From NCBI GenBank assembly GCA_023954375.1, contig JAMLIC010000050.1, positions 1 to 64,000 on the forward strand: a stretch of 64,000 bases of DNA. The letters run 5' to 3'. This DNA comes from Planctomycetota bacterium. GTDB taxonomy: Bacteria; Planctomycetota; J058. The notes under the pieces were generated by a model. That model saw only the letters and a list, made by a program, of their open reading frames with translations. It was not told the origin of the DNA and did not search any database. The translations under genes were made by a program, and so were the position numbers. Of the stretch, positions 8,313-19,574 are shown piece after piece. Within the stretch, counting starts at the first letter, position 1. The number at the start of each line of letters is the position of its first letter.

Positions 8313-8341
8313 ACTATCTTCAGGCCGCCAGAGCGTGTCAA
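8313..8341 (-). promoter_or_regulatory. Sigma70-type promoter for the L7/L12-like operon
   Basis: TTGACA at 8341-8336, a 17-bp spacer, and GATAGT at 8318-8313. The predicted start near 8306 gives a leader of about 80 bases that contains a 7-bp hairpin (CCGGACC/GGTCCGG, 8278-8298). The rest of the 8227-8456 gap holds nothing else I can assign. Confidence 0.65.
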
Positions 8342-8456
8342 GCCGAACGGGCCGAGCAGGTTCGGCGGCTCGCCCCCTTGGACCCCCCGGACCCGGGACG
8401 GTCACCCCCCTCCTGGACGCTCGGCCACCGGCCGCGGTTCAGTCAAGCCGCCGGAG

Positions 8457-8550
8457 CGCCAGAGCGAGCGATGGGGACGGGCGGAGCGGGACCGTTCGTT
8501 CGAGTCCGGGACTTGCTCCGATCGCCCGCCCCTCGCGAGCGCATCACTCA
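8457..8550 (-). repeat. Single copy of dispersed module B repeat, overlapping the xerC stop
   Basis: On the minus strand this copy begins at the end of xerC and its TGA (8546-8544) is the xerC stop codon. It then reads GATGCGCTCGCGAGGGG and ends CCCCATCGCTCGCTCTGGCG, the same ends as copies at 25.5, 35.5 and 56.5 kb. Its centre matches the 35.5 kb subtype (GGAGCAAGTCCCGGACT). Confidence 0.85.
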
Positions 8551-9458
8551 CCGAAGGTCCGGGCGTAGACGGCGACGAGGTGGGCGGCCGACACGTGGGC
8601 GTAGACCTGCGTCGTGGCCAGGCTCGAGTGGCCGAGCAGCTCCTGGATCGCCCGGAGGTCGGCCCCGTTCTCGAGCAGGTGGGTGGCGAAGCTGTGGCGC
8701 AGCGTGTGCGGCGTGACCCAGGTCAAGCCGGCCCGGCGCGCCGCGGCGACGACCACGCGCGAGAGGCCGCGCACCCCCAGCCGCCCGCCGCGCCGGCTGA
8801 GGAACAGCGCCGCGCTCACCGGCCGCGGGGCCAGCTCCCGCACGAGGGCCGCGCGCTCGCCCGCGAGGTAGGCCTCGAGCGTGGCCGCCGCGCGCCGGCC
8901 GACCGGCGCCAGCCGCTCCTTGCGCCCCTTGCCGCGCACCCGCACGCACAGCCCCTCGTCGCCCGGGACGAGGTCGCCCGGGTCGAGCCCCGCGACCTCC
9001 GCCACGCGGAGCCCCGCGCCGTAGAGGAGCTCGACCACCGCGCGGTCGCGCACCGGCGCGGGCCCCGCCGGCTCCTGCACCGCCGCGAGCAGGCGCTCGA
9101 CCTCGTCGCGCCGCAGGAAGCGCGGCAGCGGGCGCCGGCGCGGCGGCGAGCGCACCTGCCGCGTGGGGTCGCCCCGGCAGCGCCCCTCGGCCCTGAGGAA
9201 GCGGTAGAAGGTGCGCAGGCCCGCGAGGCGCCGCTCGATCGAGCTGCGGGCGAGGCCGCGCGCCTTGAGGCCGGCGAGGAAGGCGCGCACGGCGCCGCGC
9301 TCGACGGCGTCGGGGTCGAACGGCGCGTCGAGCGCGCGCAGGTGGGCGAGCAGCTCCCGCACGTCGGCCGCGTAGGCGCGCAGCGAGTGCGGGGAGAGGT
9401 TGCGCTCCACCCGCAGGTGCTCGACGAACCGCGCCACGAGCTCCTCGCCGGTCGCCAC
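8544..9458 (-). CDS. xerC: Tyrosine site-specific recombinase, XerC/XerD type
   Basis: 304 residues, the normal Xer length. The N-terminal SAM-like core-binding domain (about 5-90) is followed by the catalytic domain with all active-site residues: R151 (GAGLRVAEV), K177 (GKGRKER), H251 and R254 (HTLRH), H277 (LLGHSS) and the nucleophile Y286 (QVYAHVS). It should resolve chromosome dimers at dif with a partner recombinase; whether it is XerC or XerD cannot be decided here. GTG at 9458 was chosen because GGGAGG lies upstream at good spacing; longer forms read as low complexity. No integrase-like context (att sites, phage genes) is present. Its stop codon lies inside a dispersed repeat. Confidence 0.93.
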   Translation of the reverse strand: MATGEELVARFVEHLRVERNLSPHSLRAYAADVRELLAHLRALDAPFDPDAVERGAVRAFLAGLKARGLARSSIERRLAGLRTFYRFLRAEGRCRGDPTRQVRSPPRRRPLPRFLRRDEVERLLAAVQEPAGPAPVRDRAVVELLYGAGLRVAEVAGLDPGDLVPGDEGLCVRVRGKGRKERLAPVGRRAAATLEAYLAGERAALVRELAPRPVSAALFLSRRGGRLGVRGLSRVVVAAARRAGLTWVTPHTLRHSFATHLLENGADLRAIQELLGHSSLATTQVYAHVSAAHLVAVYARTFGE

Positions 9459-9568
9459 CCGCGCCTCCCTGCCTCTCTTCGGTGCGCGCCGGGTCTTGCC
9501 TTTGGGGCGTCGCGGTGGCGAGGCGCGGGGCGGCCCTCTAGGATCGAACCACCACGCATCCGAGAGCC

Positions 9569-10993
9569 GTGCCGAGCGCAACGACCGCCCGAAGACGACC
9601 CGCGACGCCCCCCGCCTCGGCCCCGGGTCTGCCCCGCCCCGGCGACGTGGCCGCCGCCCTGCGCGCGGCCGGCGTCCCGGGCGTCTCCGTCCTGGAGAGC
9701 GCGCTCGACCAGGACGGCCTCGGCGGCGCGTCGTTCGTCTGCCTCCGCCCCCGGGCCCTCGCGCGCGCCGCGCCCGGGGGCGACCTCGAGGTGGTCGAGG
9801 GCCCGCGCGGGCTGCCCCGCCGGCTGCCCGGCGACCCGATCGCCGCCGCGCGCGAGCTCCTGCGCCGCCTCCGGCCGGCCGGCGCCCGGCGCCCACCGGG
9901 CCCGTTCCCGTTCGCCGGCGGGGCGCTGGTCGCGCTCTCCTACGACCTCGGGCGCCGGCTCGAGCGCCTCCCGGGCGGGCCGCCCGTCGAGCCCGGGCTT
10001 CCGGACCTGTGGGTCGCCGTGCACGACGGCGCGCTCGCCTTCGACCACCGCGGCGGGTGCGCCCGGTGGGTCGGCGCCCCCGGCCCCGCGCGCCACGAGG
10101 CCCTCGCCGCCCTGCGCGCGGCCCCCTGGTCGCCCGCGCCGGAGACGCCGGGCCCGGCCGCGGCCCGTCCGAGCCTCGACCCCGCCGCCTACCGCCGCGC
10201 CGTCCGCACCGCGCGCGCCTGGATCCGCCGCGGCGACCTGTTCGAGGTGAACCTCTCGCGTCGCTGGGAGGGGCCGCCGGTCGACCCCGACCGCTGCCTG
10301 CGCGCCCTGCGCGCCGTCGCGCCCGCGCCGTTCATGGCCGACCTCGAGCTCGCGCCGGGCGTGCGGCTGCTCTCCGCCTCGCCCGAGCGCTTCCTCTCGC
10401 TCGACGCGCGCGGCGTGGCCGCGAGCTGGCCGATCAAGGGCACGCGCCCGCGCGGGGCGACCCCGGCCGAGGACCGGGCCCTCCTGGCCGACCTGCTGGC
10501 GAGCGACAAGGAGCGCGCCGAGCTGGCCATGATCGTCGACCTCGTGCGCAACGACCTCGGCCGCGTGGCGCGCCCCGGCAGCGTGCGCGTCGTCGACCCG
10601 CGGCGCGTCCAGTCCTGGCCGCAGGTCCACCACACGGTCGCCGTCGTCGAGGCCCGCCTCGACCGCGGGCGCGACTGGGCCGACCTCGTCTCTGCGGCCT
10701 TCCCGCCCGGCTCCGTGACCGGCGCGCCCAAGGTGCGCGCCATGGAGGTGATCGACGCGCTCGAGCCCGTGCGCCGCGGGCCCTACTGCGGCGCCTTCGG
10801 CTGGGTGGGCTGGGACGGCGCGCTCGACCTCGCCGTCGCGATCCGGATCGTCGTGGCCACGCCGACGCGCACCCTCGTGCACGCCGGCGGCGCCGTCCTC
10901 CTCGGCTCGGACCCGGCCGCCGAGGAGCGCGAGGGGCGCGTCAAGGCGCGCGCCGGCCTGCGCGCGCTCGCCGCGGCGGCGAGGGGCGGCTAG
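9569..10993 (+). CDS. pabB: Aminodeoxychorismate synthase component I
   Basis: 474 residues of the chorismate-binding family. It should convert chorismate and ammonia to 4-amino-4-deoxychorismate for folate synthesis. The catalytic block reads PIKGTRPRG with lysine at 290; that lysine is the PabB nucleophile, whereas anthranilate synthase TrpE has alanine at this place. DLFEVNLSR, VDLVRNDLGRV and GSVTGAPK are the other family signatures. No glutamine amidotransferase or lyase domain is fused, so PabA and PabC must be elsewhere. Start is a GTG at 9569, 24 bp after TAGGAT (9539-9544), a candidate -10. It is divergent from xerC and 2 bp upstream of the phosphoesterase gene. Confidence 0.9.
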   Translation: MPSATTARRRPATPPASAPGLPRPGDVAAALRAAGVPGVSVLESALDQDGLGGASFVCLRPRALARAAPGGDLEVVEGPRGLPRRLPGDPIAAARELLRRLRPAGARRPPGPFPFAGGALVALSYDLGRRLERLPGGPPVEPGLPDLWVAVHDGALAFDHRGGCARWVGAPGPARHEALAALRAAPWSPAPETPGPAAARPSLDPAAYRRAVRTARAWIRRGDLFEVNLSRRWEGPPVDPDRCLRALRAVAPAPFMADLELAPGVRLLSASPERFLSLDARGVAASWPIKGTRPRGATPAEDRALLADLLASDKERAELAMIVDLVRNDLGRVARPGSVRVVDPRRVQSWPQVHHTVAVVEARLDRGRDWADLVSAAFPPGSVTGAPKVRAMEVIDALEPVRRGPYCGAFGWVGWDGALDLAVAIRIVVATPTRTLVHAGGAVLLGSDPAAEEREGRVKARAGLRALAAAARGG

Positions 10994-10995
10994 CC

Positions 10996-11769
10996 GTGGG
11001 CGAGCGGATCGCGTTCGTCTCGGACATCCACTCGAACCTCGAGGCCCTCACCGCGGTCATGCGGGACATCGAGGCCAAGCGCTGCAAGCGGATCTACTGC
11101 CTCGGCGACCTGATCGGCTACGGCCCGAACCCCAACGAGTGCATCGACATCGCGATGCGCAGCTTCGAGCTCGTGATCAACGGCAACCACGACGAGGCGA
11201 TCAGCTACAAGATCCCCAAGCGCTTCAAGCGCCTCGCCGCGAAGGCCGCCTTCTGGACGCGGCGCCGGGTGAAGCCGGGCGGCAAGTTCCCCGGCGCCAA
11301 CGGCCCCGAGCAGCGCCAGCGCTGGGCCTACCTGCGCGACATGCCCGACACCTACGCGCTCGGGCCGTGGCTCCTCGCGCACGGGTCGCCCGAGTCGAAC
11401 CTCGACTACGTCCACGACGCGGTCGGCGCGCTCGACGTCTTCCAGCGCCTCATGGGCCCGTCGCGCCTGTGCTTCCTCGGCCACACGCACGTGCCCGGGA
11501 TCTTCCTCCTCGACCGCACCGACGTGCACTACGTCGAGCCCGAGGAGGGCAAGCGCTACGCGATCAACGGCCACCGGGCGATCGTCAACGTGGGCTCGGT
11601 CGGCCAGCCGCGCGACGGCGACCCGCGCGCCTGCTGGGTCCTCGCCCGCGAGGACGGCAGCTTCTCGTTCCGGCGCGTGGAGTACGACATCGACGCGACG
11701 GCCGACAAGATCGTCCGCGCGCGCGGGCTGCACAAGAGCCTCGCGGAGCGGCTGTACCTCGGGGAGTGA
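10996..11769 (+). CDS. Calcineurin-like metallophosphoesterase
   Basis: 257 residues carrying the complete binuclear metal signature: D-x-H in VSDIHSN (10-12), GD in LGDLIGYGPNP, GNHD at about 64, and GHTH near 160. GYGPNP is typical of the small stand-alone YfcE/diadenosine-tetraphosphatase-like group. The substrate cannot be read from sequence. The GTG start lies 2 bp after the pabB stop, so the two are cotranscribed and probably translationally coupled, though no functional link to folate is known. Confidence 0.88.
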   Translation: MGERIAFVSDIHSNLEALTAVMRDIEAKRCKRIYCLGDLIGYGPNPNECIDIAMRSFELVINGNHDEAISYKIPKRFKRLAAKAAFWTRRRVKPGGKFPGANGPEQRQRWAYLRDMPDTYALGPWLLAHGSPESNLDYVHDAVGALDVFQRLMGPSRLCFLGHTHVPGIFLLDRTDVHYVEPEEGKRYAINGHRAIVNVGSVGQPRDGDPRACWVLAREDGSFSFRRVEYDIDATADKIVRARGLHKSLAERLYLGE

Positions 11770-11793
11770 CGGCGGGCGCGCGCTCGCCGGCGG

Positions 11794-12684
11794 TCAGCGG
11801 CGCCGCGCCACGACCCCCATCACGTCGCCCAGGTCGAGGCGGATCGTGGCTCGACGCGCGGGTCCTCCCGCGAGCCGGAGCGCGGCGGTGAGCGCCCCGG
11901 TCGCGCCGCCGCGGTGGAGGTACGCCAGCCGATCGAGGACGTACCCCACCCGGTAGAAGTGCCCGAGCGAGCGCCGCTCCAGCGGCGCGAAGCCGGCCCG
12001 CTCGAGGAGCAGGCCCAGGCTCCGGGCGTTGAACAGCGCGAGGTGCTGAACGGGGTCGACGTAGTGCCAGCGCCCGCGCAGGAGGCGCGCGACGACGCTG
12101 CCCGCGTCGGGGGTGGAGAGGAAGAGCAGCCCGCCCGGCCTGAGGACGGCCGCGAGCGCCTCGAGCGCCTCGCCGGGCCGCGGGACGTGCTCGATCACGT
12201 CCCACAGCGTGACCGCGTCGTGTGGGCCGGCCAGCGCCGGGGGGATGGCGTAGACCGAGCCCACGTGGTTCTCGACGGCGAAGCGCTGGCGGCTCCACTC
12301 GACCGCCGCCGCGCTGAGCTCGAGCCCTGCCGCCGCGTACACGGGCCGGGCGACGCTCAGGAAGTGCCCGAAGCTGGCGCCCACGTCGAGGAGCCGGGCC
12401 CCCGGCGGCACGAGGGTCCGGACCCAGGCCAGCTTCTCGCGGCAGGAGCGCGTGTTCGTCTCGTCGAGGTAGTACTGCTCGTTGCCGTCCTGGAGGAAGA
12501 TCGGGCGCTCGCCCTCGTAGATCGTCGCCCCCTGCTCGTCGAGGAGGAGTCCGTCGGGGACCCAGATGAGCCCGCAGGCCTCGCAGCGGACCAGGTCGCG
12601 GCCCGCCCGCCTCGCCCAGTGGCGCCCCGACCCGCCGCACGCGACGCAGCTCGCCCTCGAGGCCGATGGCCCGAGCCCGCTCAC
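11794..12684 (-). CDS. SAM-dependent methyltransferase with N-terminal zinc ribbon
   Basis: 296 residues. CVAC...CEAC near 13-37 forms a zinc ribbon; the Rossmann-type methyltransferase core follows with LLDVGASFGHFL (motif I) and DVIEHVPRPGEAL, the usual acidic/EHV motif of class I small-molecule methyltransferases. The architecture is common in polysaccharide or natural-product clusters, but this copy sits at the end of ftsH-pdxJ. The GTG start overlaps the pdxJ stop by GTGA, so it is the third gene of that operon. Target unknown. Confidence 0.82.
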   Translation of the reverse strand: MSGLGPSASRASCVACGGSGRHWARRAGRDLVRCEACGLIWVPDGLLLDEQGATIYEGERPIFLQDGNEQYYLDETNTRSCREKLAWVRTLVPPGARLLDVGASFGHFLSVARPVYAAAGLELSAAAVEWSRQRFAVENHVGSVYAIPPALAGPHDAVTLWDVIEHVPRPGEALEALAAVLRPGGLLFLSTPDAGSVVARLLRGRWHYVDPVQHLALFNARSLGLLLERAGFAPLERRSLGHFYRVGYVLDRLAYLHRGGATGALTAALRLAGGPARRATIRLDLGDVMGVVARRR

Positions 12685-13390
12685 ACCAGGAGCCGCTTCA
12701 TCTCCCGCACCGCCTCGCGCAGGCCGACGTAGACCGCCCGGCTGACGATCGAGTGGCCGATGTTCATCTCGGCCACGTGCGGCAGGTCGCGCACGAGCAC
12801 GACGTTGCGGTAGTCGAGGCCGTGGCCGAGCGCGAGGTGGAGCCCGAGCTCGTGCGCCCGGGCGCCGGCGCGGCGCAGGCGCTCGACCTCGTGGGCGACG
12901 TCGCCGGCGCCGCGGGCGAGGGCGAACTGGCCGGTGTGCAGCTCGACGTGCGTCGCGCCGCTCTCGCGGGCCGCCTCGACCTGCGCCGGCTCGGGGTCGA
13001 TGAACAGCGACACGGCGACGCCCGCCGCCGCGAACCGCGCCGTCGCGGCCCGGACGGCGGCCAGGCCGCCGACGACGTCGAGGCCGCCCTCGGTCGTGAC
13101 CTCCTCGCGCCGCTCGGGGACGAGCGTCACCTGGTCGGGGCGGACGTCGAGCGCGATCGCGATCACGTCGGCGCTGACCGCCAGCTCGAGGTTGAGCGGG
13201 GTCTGGACGGTCTGCCGCAGGAGCCGCAGGTCGCGGTCCTGGATGTGCCGCCGGTCCTCGCGCAGGTGGACGGTGATCTGGTCGGCGCCCCCCAGCTCGG
13301 CCTCGTGCGCCGCCGTGACGGGGTCGGGCTCGCGCCCGCCCCGCGCCTGGCGGATGGTCGCCACGTGGTCGACGTTGACGCCGAGCCGGA

Positions 13391-13394
<4 letters not shown>
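12681..13394 (-). CDS. pdxJ: Pyridoxine 5'-phosphate synthase
   Basis: 237 residues, the usual length. It condenses 3-amino-1-hydroxyacetone 1-phosphate with deoxyxylulose 5-phosphate to make pyridoxine 5'-phosphate, the last step of DXP-dependent vitamin B6 synthesis. The family start LGVNVDHVATIRQARGG, the ITVHLREDRRHI block, ELHTG and the C-terminal EMNIGHSIVSRA are all present. GTG at 13394 has GGAGGAG upstream and overlaps the ftsH stop (GTGA). Confidence 0.97.
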
Positions 13395-15457
<2,063 letters not shown>

Positions 15458-15575
15458 CGCCCCCGCCTTTGCTCGTGCCTCGGCGCGCCCGCGGGCCGCG
15501 AGGGGCCCCGCTCGAAGTGCAGGCGCGCGCACGTGATGTGGTGGAGCGCGCGTCGGGGCGCGCTCGCGCGGACAG

Positions 15576-15604
15576 ATGCTAGGCCGCACGTGCAGGAGTG
15601 TCAA
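15576..15604 (-). promoter_or_regulatory. Sigma70-type promoter for ftsH operon
   Basis: Perfect TTGACA at 15604-15599, 17-bp spacer, TAGCAT at 15581-15576. Predicted start near 15569, giving a leader of about 110 bases. Confidence 0.75.
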
Positions 15605-15648
15605 CGTTAGCGACTTGCCCCGCCGCGGGGCCCGGGCGGGCGGATCGG

Positions 15649-15677
15649 TTGCCGTCCGGGGTCCGGGCCGGTAACCT
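15649..15677 (+). promoter_or_regulatory. Promoter for the CorC-like gene
   Basis: TTGCCG (15649-15654), 17-bp spacer, TAACCT (15672-15677). The start codon at 15690 is only 12 bp beyond the -10, so the mRNA leader would be about six bases or less. It is back to back with the ftsH promoter. Confidence 0.6.
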
Positions 15678-15689
15678 GGACCTCGTCCG

Positions 15690-16973
15690 ATGAACGATCC
15701 GTACCCATCAGCGATCGCGGCGGCCGCCGCTCTCTCAGTCACCTGCTACCTGTCGCTGGTCCTCGGCGCCTTGCGCTCCTACTCCCTGGCGCGGTTCGAG
15801 GAGCTCCTGCCCGACGACAAGGCGCGGCTGGCGCGGCTCCGGACGCTGCTCGAGGACGAGGATCAGCTCGTCCTGACGGTGACCGCGCTGCGGGGGATCG
15901 CCTCGACGCTGGGCCTGGTGGCGCTCACGGCGACCGTCGTCGCCGCCGCGGGCGGCGGGCTCGCCGCGTGGGCGGAGGCGTTCGGCCTCGGGGTCGCGGT
16001 CTTCGTGGCGCTCGGCCACCTCGTCCCGCACGCGATCGGCGAGCGCCGCGCCGAGCCGGTGATCATCCGCTGCCTGCCCTCGGTCGACGCCATGCGCCTG
16101 GTCGCGACGCCGCTCCTGTGGGTCTTCACGGGCCTGAACCGGCTGGCCCTGCGCGCGGCGAACGTCGACGAGGAGGACGAGGCCGAGGAGATCAAGGACG
16201 AGATCCTCTCGGCGGCGCTCGCCGGCGAGAACGAGGGGGTCATCGACGAGCAGACCAAGGACGTCATCAAGAACCTGATCGAGTTCCGCGACGTCTCGGT
16301 GGGCGAGGTCATGACCCCGCGCCCCGACATCGTGGTCGTCGACGTCGGCGAGGACCTCGACGCCGCGCTCGAGAAGGCCCTCGAGCACCAGTTCTCGCGC
16401 CTGCCCGTCGTCGACCGCAGCCTCGACCGCGTGGTCGGGATCGTCATGGTCAAGGACCTGTTCCGCGCCGCGCTGGAGGAGCGGCAGGTCGACCTGCGGA
16501 GCATCGCGCGGCCGCCCATGTTCGTGCCCGAGACGAAGAAGGTGGCCGACCTGCTGAAGGAGCTCCGCGCCCGCAAGACCCACATGGCCATGGTCGCCGA
16601 CGAGTACGGCGGCACGGCCGGCCTGATCACGATCGAGGACTGCATCGAGGAGATCATCGGCGAGATCGAGGACGAGCACGACACGGCCGAGCGCCCGCCG
16701 ATCCGCCGCGTGTCGGAGGTCGAGGCCGACCTCGACGCGAAGGTCCCGATCGACGAGGTCAACGAGGAGCTCGGCACGAAGATCCCCGAGGAGGAGGAGG
16801 TCGAGACGATCGGCGGGTTCATCACCATGCGCCTGGGCAAGATCCCGGTGAAGGGCGACAAGGTGGCGCTGAACGGCTACCTGTTCACGGTCACCGACGC
16901 CGACGAGCGCAGGGCGCGGCGCGTCCACCTGCGCATGAACGTCCCCGCCGTCGCGGCCGCGCCGCCCGCGTGA
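15690..16973 (+). CDS. CNNM/CorC-type transporter-associated CBS protein (hemolysin C family)
   Basis: 427 residues with the standard order DUF21-like membrane domain (about 1-150, with LSVTCYLSLVLG and a second hydrophobic region near 75-110), two CBS domains (about 200-320: VMTPRPDIVVVD, FSRLPVVD, MAMVADEYGGTAGLITIED) and a C-terminal CorC/HlyC domain. The family is linked to Mg2+ and Co2+ efflux or resistance. The DEEDEAEEIKDEIL linker is acidic, as usual. The membrane part is shorter than in many relatives. The stop overlaps the next start (GTGA), so the two genes are coupled. Confidence 0.9.
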   Translation: MNDPYPSAIAAAAALSVTCYLSLVLGALRSYSLARFEELLPDDKARLARLRTLLEDEDQLVLTVTALRGIASTLGLVALTATVVAAAGGGLAAWAEAFGLGVAVFVALGHLVPHAIGERRAEPVIIRCLPSVDAMRLVATPLLWVFTGLNRLALRAANVDEEDEAEEIKDEILSAALAGENEGVIDEQTKDVIKNLIEFRDVSVGEVMTPRPDIVVVDVGEDLDAALEKALEHQFSRLPVVDRSLDRVVGIVMVKDLFRAALEERQVDLRSIARPPMFVPETKKVADLLKELRARKTHMAMVADEYGGTAGLITIEDCIEEIIGEIEDEHDTAERPPIRRVSEVEADLDAKVPIDEVNEELGTKIPEEEEVETIGGFITMRLGKIPVKGDKVALNGYLFTVTDADERRARRVHLRMNVPAVAAAPPA

Positions 16974-17923
16974 TCCCGCGCGTCGCCGTCGCCTCGCACC
17001 CGTTCGGCGAGGGCGACGACGCGCCCCTGCGCCTCCTCCGCGAGGCCGGGGCCGAGCTGGTCGTCAACCCGGTCCGCCGCAAGCTCCGCCCCGACGAGCT
17101 CGTCGAGCTCCTCGCGGGCGCCGTCGCCGTGGTCGCCGGCACGGAGGCCTACGACGCGGCCGTCCTCGACCGCGCGCCCGGGCTGCGCCTGGTCGCCCGC
17201 ACCGGCGTCGGCCTCGACAACGTCGACCTCGACGCCTGCCGCGCGCGCGGCGTCGCGGTCACGTGGACCCCCGAGGCGCCGAGCGACTCGGCCGCGGAGC
17301 TGGCGGTCGGCCTCCTCCTGGCGCTCGCCCGGCACGTGCCCGCCGCCGACCGCCTCGTGCGCGAGGGCCGCTGGGAGCGGAAGGTCGGCGTCCTCCTGCG
17401 CGGCCGGACGGTCGGGGTCGTCGGCCTCGGCCGGATCGGCGCCCGCGTGGCGCGCCTCCTGCGGCCGTTCGGCTGCCGGCTGCTCGGGACCGACGTCGAC
17501 CCGGCGGTCGCCGCCCGCGCCGCCGACCTGGGCGTGACGCTCGTCGGCCTCGACGAGCTCCTCGCGGCGAGCGACGCGGTGACCCTGCACGTCCCGCTCA
17601 CGGCCGCGACGCGCGGGCTGATCGGCGCGCGCGCGCTCGGCCTGATGCGCCCGGGCGCGCTGCTCGTGAACACCGCCCGGGGCGAGGTCGTCGACGAGGC
17701 CGCCCTGCTCGCGGCCCTCGAGGCCGGGCGCCTCGAGGGCGCGGCGCTCGACGTGTTCGCCGAGGAGCCCTACGCGGGCCCCCTGGCGGGCCGCGACGAC
17801 GTCGTCCTCGCCTGCCACATGGGCTCGTGCACGCGCGAGGGGCGGCTGGCCATGGAGCTCGGCGCCGCGCGGGCCGTCGTGGGGTGGCTCAGGGGCGAGC
17901 CGGCGGGGGAGCGGGTGGTGTGA
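16970..17923 (+). CDS. D-isomer-specific 2-hydroxyacid dehydrogenase (SerA-like)
   Basis: 317 residues. The NAD-binding motif is VGVVGLGRIGARVA; the signature TLHVPLTAATRGLIG and the NTARGEVVDEAAL block are typical of phosphoglycerate dehydrogenase-like enzymes. The catalytic arginine lies in ARTGVGLDN. The usual glutamate (LDVFAEEP) is present, and the histidine position reads ACHMGSCT, where classical SerA has PHIGAST. It lacks a C-terminal ACT domain, so it is either a short 3-phosphoglycerate dehydrogenase or another hydroxyacid dehydrogenase. It is coupled to the CorC-like gene. Its last 35 bp overlap the end of the convergent membrane protein gene. Confidence 0.85.
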   Translation: MIPRVAVASHPFGEGDDAPLRLLREAGAELVVNPVRRKLRPDELVELLAGAVAVVAGTEAYDAAVLDRAPGLRLVARTGVGLDNVDLDACRARGVAVTWTPEAPSDSAAELAVGLLLALARHVPAADRLVREGRWERKVGVLLRGRTVGVVGLGRIGARVARLLRPFGCRLLGTDVDPAVAARAADLGVTLVGLDELLAASDAVTLHVPLTAATRGLIGARALGLMRPGALLVNTARGEVVDEAALLAALEAGRLEGAALDVFAEEPYAGPLAGRDDVVLACHMGSCTREGRLAMELGAARAVVGWLRGEPAGERVV

Positions 17924-19574
17924 CGACGGCCGCGCGCTGACACCGGAGGCGGAGGCGGTCGAGGCCGCCGGTCAGCACCACGTGCCCGACGAACACGAGG
18001 AAGAACGCGAGGAAGCCGTGATACGCGACCAGGTGCGTCGACACGATCAGCGCGGCCTCGAGGTAGCACAGGGCGGCCGTCAGCCCCAGAGCGCCGAGCA
18101 GCTCGCTCCCCCCGCGGGGTAGCAGCCCGGCGCGCGCGCTCGACCAGGCCGCGGCGATCACGGCCGCGACCAGGAGGACGAACAGGAGGCCGTGCCGGAC
18201 CCCCAGGACCGGGAGCGTCCCCATCCGGACGAAGAAGCTCCCGACGCTCCGGTCCTGGAAGGCGCCGCGGCAGTGCGCGAGCGTCGCGGCCCCCGCGGTG
18301 CCGAGCTTGGCGGCGTAGGTGCGCACCATGTCCCACGTCCGCTCACGCCACAGCCGCCGGTAGTAGGAGAACAGCGCGGCCTCGTAGCCAGGGCGGAGGT
18401 AGCGCGCGCCGGGGTCCTCGCGCCGCGCGAGCACGATCCCTCGGAAGTCGTCCCACGCGATCCCCTCGCTCCGGGCGAGGTCGTTGGGCGGCAGCGCCAG
18501 GCTGAGCACGAGAGGGTGGGCGACGACGTGATGGTGCGCGTTCAGCTCCGAGCGCACCTCCCGCGCCGGGCGGAAGGCCACCCGGTCGAGCGCGAGGCCG
18601 CCGAGCGCCACGCCGAGCCCCCACGCGACTGCGGCGGCGAGCCTGCGCCGCCGGCTCGCTCCTCCCGTCCAGGCCCGGAGGTCGAGCGCGGCGCTGACCA
18701 GGACCCACGCGAGCAGGGCCAGCACGACCGGCGCGTAGCTCGTGCGCAGGTTGATCACGAAGGTCGCCCAGACGCCGCACGCGACCGCCCACGCGGCGCC
18801 GACGGGCCCACGACGCCAGACCCGCGCGCCGATGAGGAGTGACGCGCCGCCGGCCGTCGCGAGCAAGGCCGGCAGCAGCCCCGCATAGAGCGCGACCAGC
18901 GACGGCTCGGCGATGGCCTCTGCCAGGAGACGCGTCGCGGCGAACAGCGACGCGAGCACGAGCAGCGGGCTCGCGCCGCCGCGCGCGAGCGCCATCGCGA
19001 ACAGCCACAGCCAGCCGAGCCTGAGGGCGTGGAGGCCGGCGAGGGCGTCCTGCAGGGTCGAGCCGGGCCGCGCGCGGAGGAGGAGCTCGACCAACCACGT
19101 GATCGCGCTCTCGTTGTGCGCGTAGGGGACGAGCCCCGCCGCGTGACGCTCCAGCGAGCCGGCCGTGGCGGCGGGCAGCTCCAGGAGCGGGCCCGTCGGG
19201 AGGCCGAGGCGGAGGCGTTCGTTCAGGCTGCCGGACAGCAACGGCCAGGTGTCCTCGAAGGTCAGCGTCGGGTCGTCCCCCGCCTCGAGCCAGCGGCAGA
19301 CGCGCTCGTCGACGTGCGAGGCCCGGCCGAGGGCGACGCGGTTGATGGCGACCTCCAGGCTGATCGCGGCGTGCATCGACCAGCGATCGAGCGCCGTCGG
19401 GGCGGCGAGGGCGGCCGGGGTGAGGAGGAGAGCGATGCCCAGCGCGCTCGAAGCGATGACCGCCGCCATCCCCCGACCGAGCGGCCCCTCGTCGGCGGCG
19501 GGGAAGCGGAGGAGCCCGCGCAGGACGGCAGCGAGGCGGCGACGAGCGCGCGCGGTGGCCGGACGCCGCGTCAT
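17889..19574 (-). CDS. Polytopic membrane protein of unknown function, end of the polysaccharide operon
   Basis: 561 residues with about ten hydrophobic segments spread over the whole length (for example near 40-60, 185-225, 245-280 and 290-310, and two near the C-terminus). The long loop around residues 80-170 contains conserved-looking polar stretches. No GT-C signature DxD or DE is obvious, and no catalytic motif is clear. The ATG overlaps the stop of the asparagine synthetase-like gene (ATGA), so it belongs to the surface-polysaccharide block. A role as glycosyltransferase or polymerase-like protein is possible from context only. Confidence 0.6.
   Translation of the reverse strand: MTRRPATARARRRLAAVLRGLLRFPAADEGPLGRGMAAVIASSALGIALLLTPAALAAPTALDRWSMHAAISLEVAINRVALGRASHVDERVCRWLEAGDDPTLTFEDTWPLLSGSLNERLRLGLPTGPLLELPAATAGSLERHAAGLVPYAHNESAITWLVELLLRARPGSTLQDALAGLHALRLGWLWLFAMALARGGASPLLVLASLFAATRLLAEAIAEPSLVALYAGLLPALLATAGGASLLIGARVWRRGPVGAAWAVACGVWATFVINLRTSYAPVVLALLAWVLVSAALDLRAWTGGASRRRRLAAAVAWGLGVALGGLALDRVAFRPAREVRSELNAHHHVVAHPLVLSLALPPNDLARSEGIAWDDFRGIVLARREDPGARYLRPGYEAALFSYYRRLWRERTWDMVRTYAAKLGTAGAATLAHCRGAFQDRSVGSFFVRMGTLPVLGVRHGLLFVLLVAAVIAAAWSSARAGLLPRGGSELLGALGLTAALCYLEAALIVSTHLVAYHGFLAFFLVFVGHVVLTGGLDRLRLRCQRAAVVTPPAPPPARP

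Noticed and set aside
5653..8568. Long plus-strand frame opposite the L7/L12-like gene
   Set aside because: Low-complexity Arg/Ala/Leu text, no domain, and the minus strand has matching promoter, ribosome site and domains.
8544..9458. Phage or island integrase
   Set aside because: Length and motifs are those of Xer recombinases; no att repeats, phage genes or adjacent tRNA on that side.
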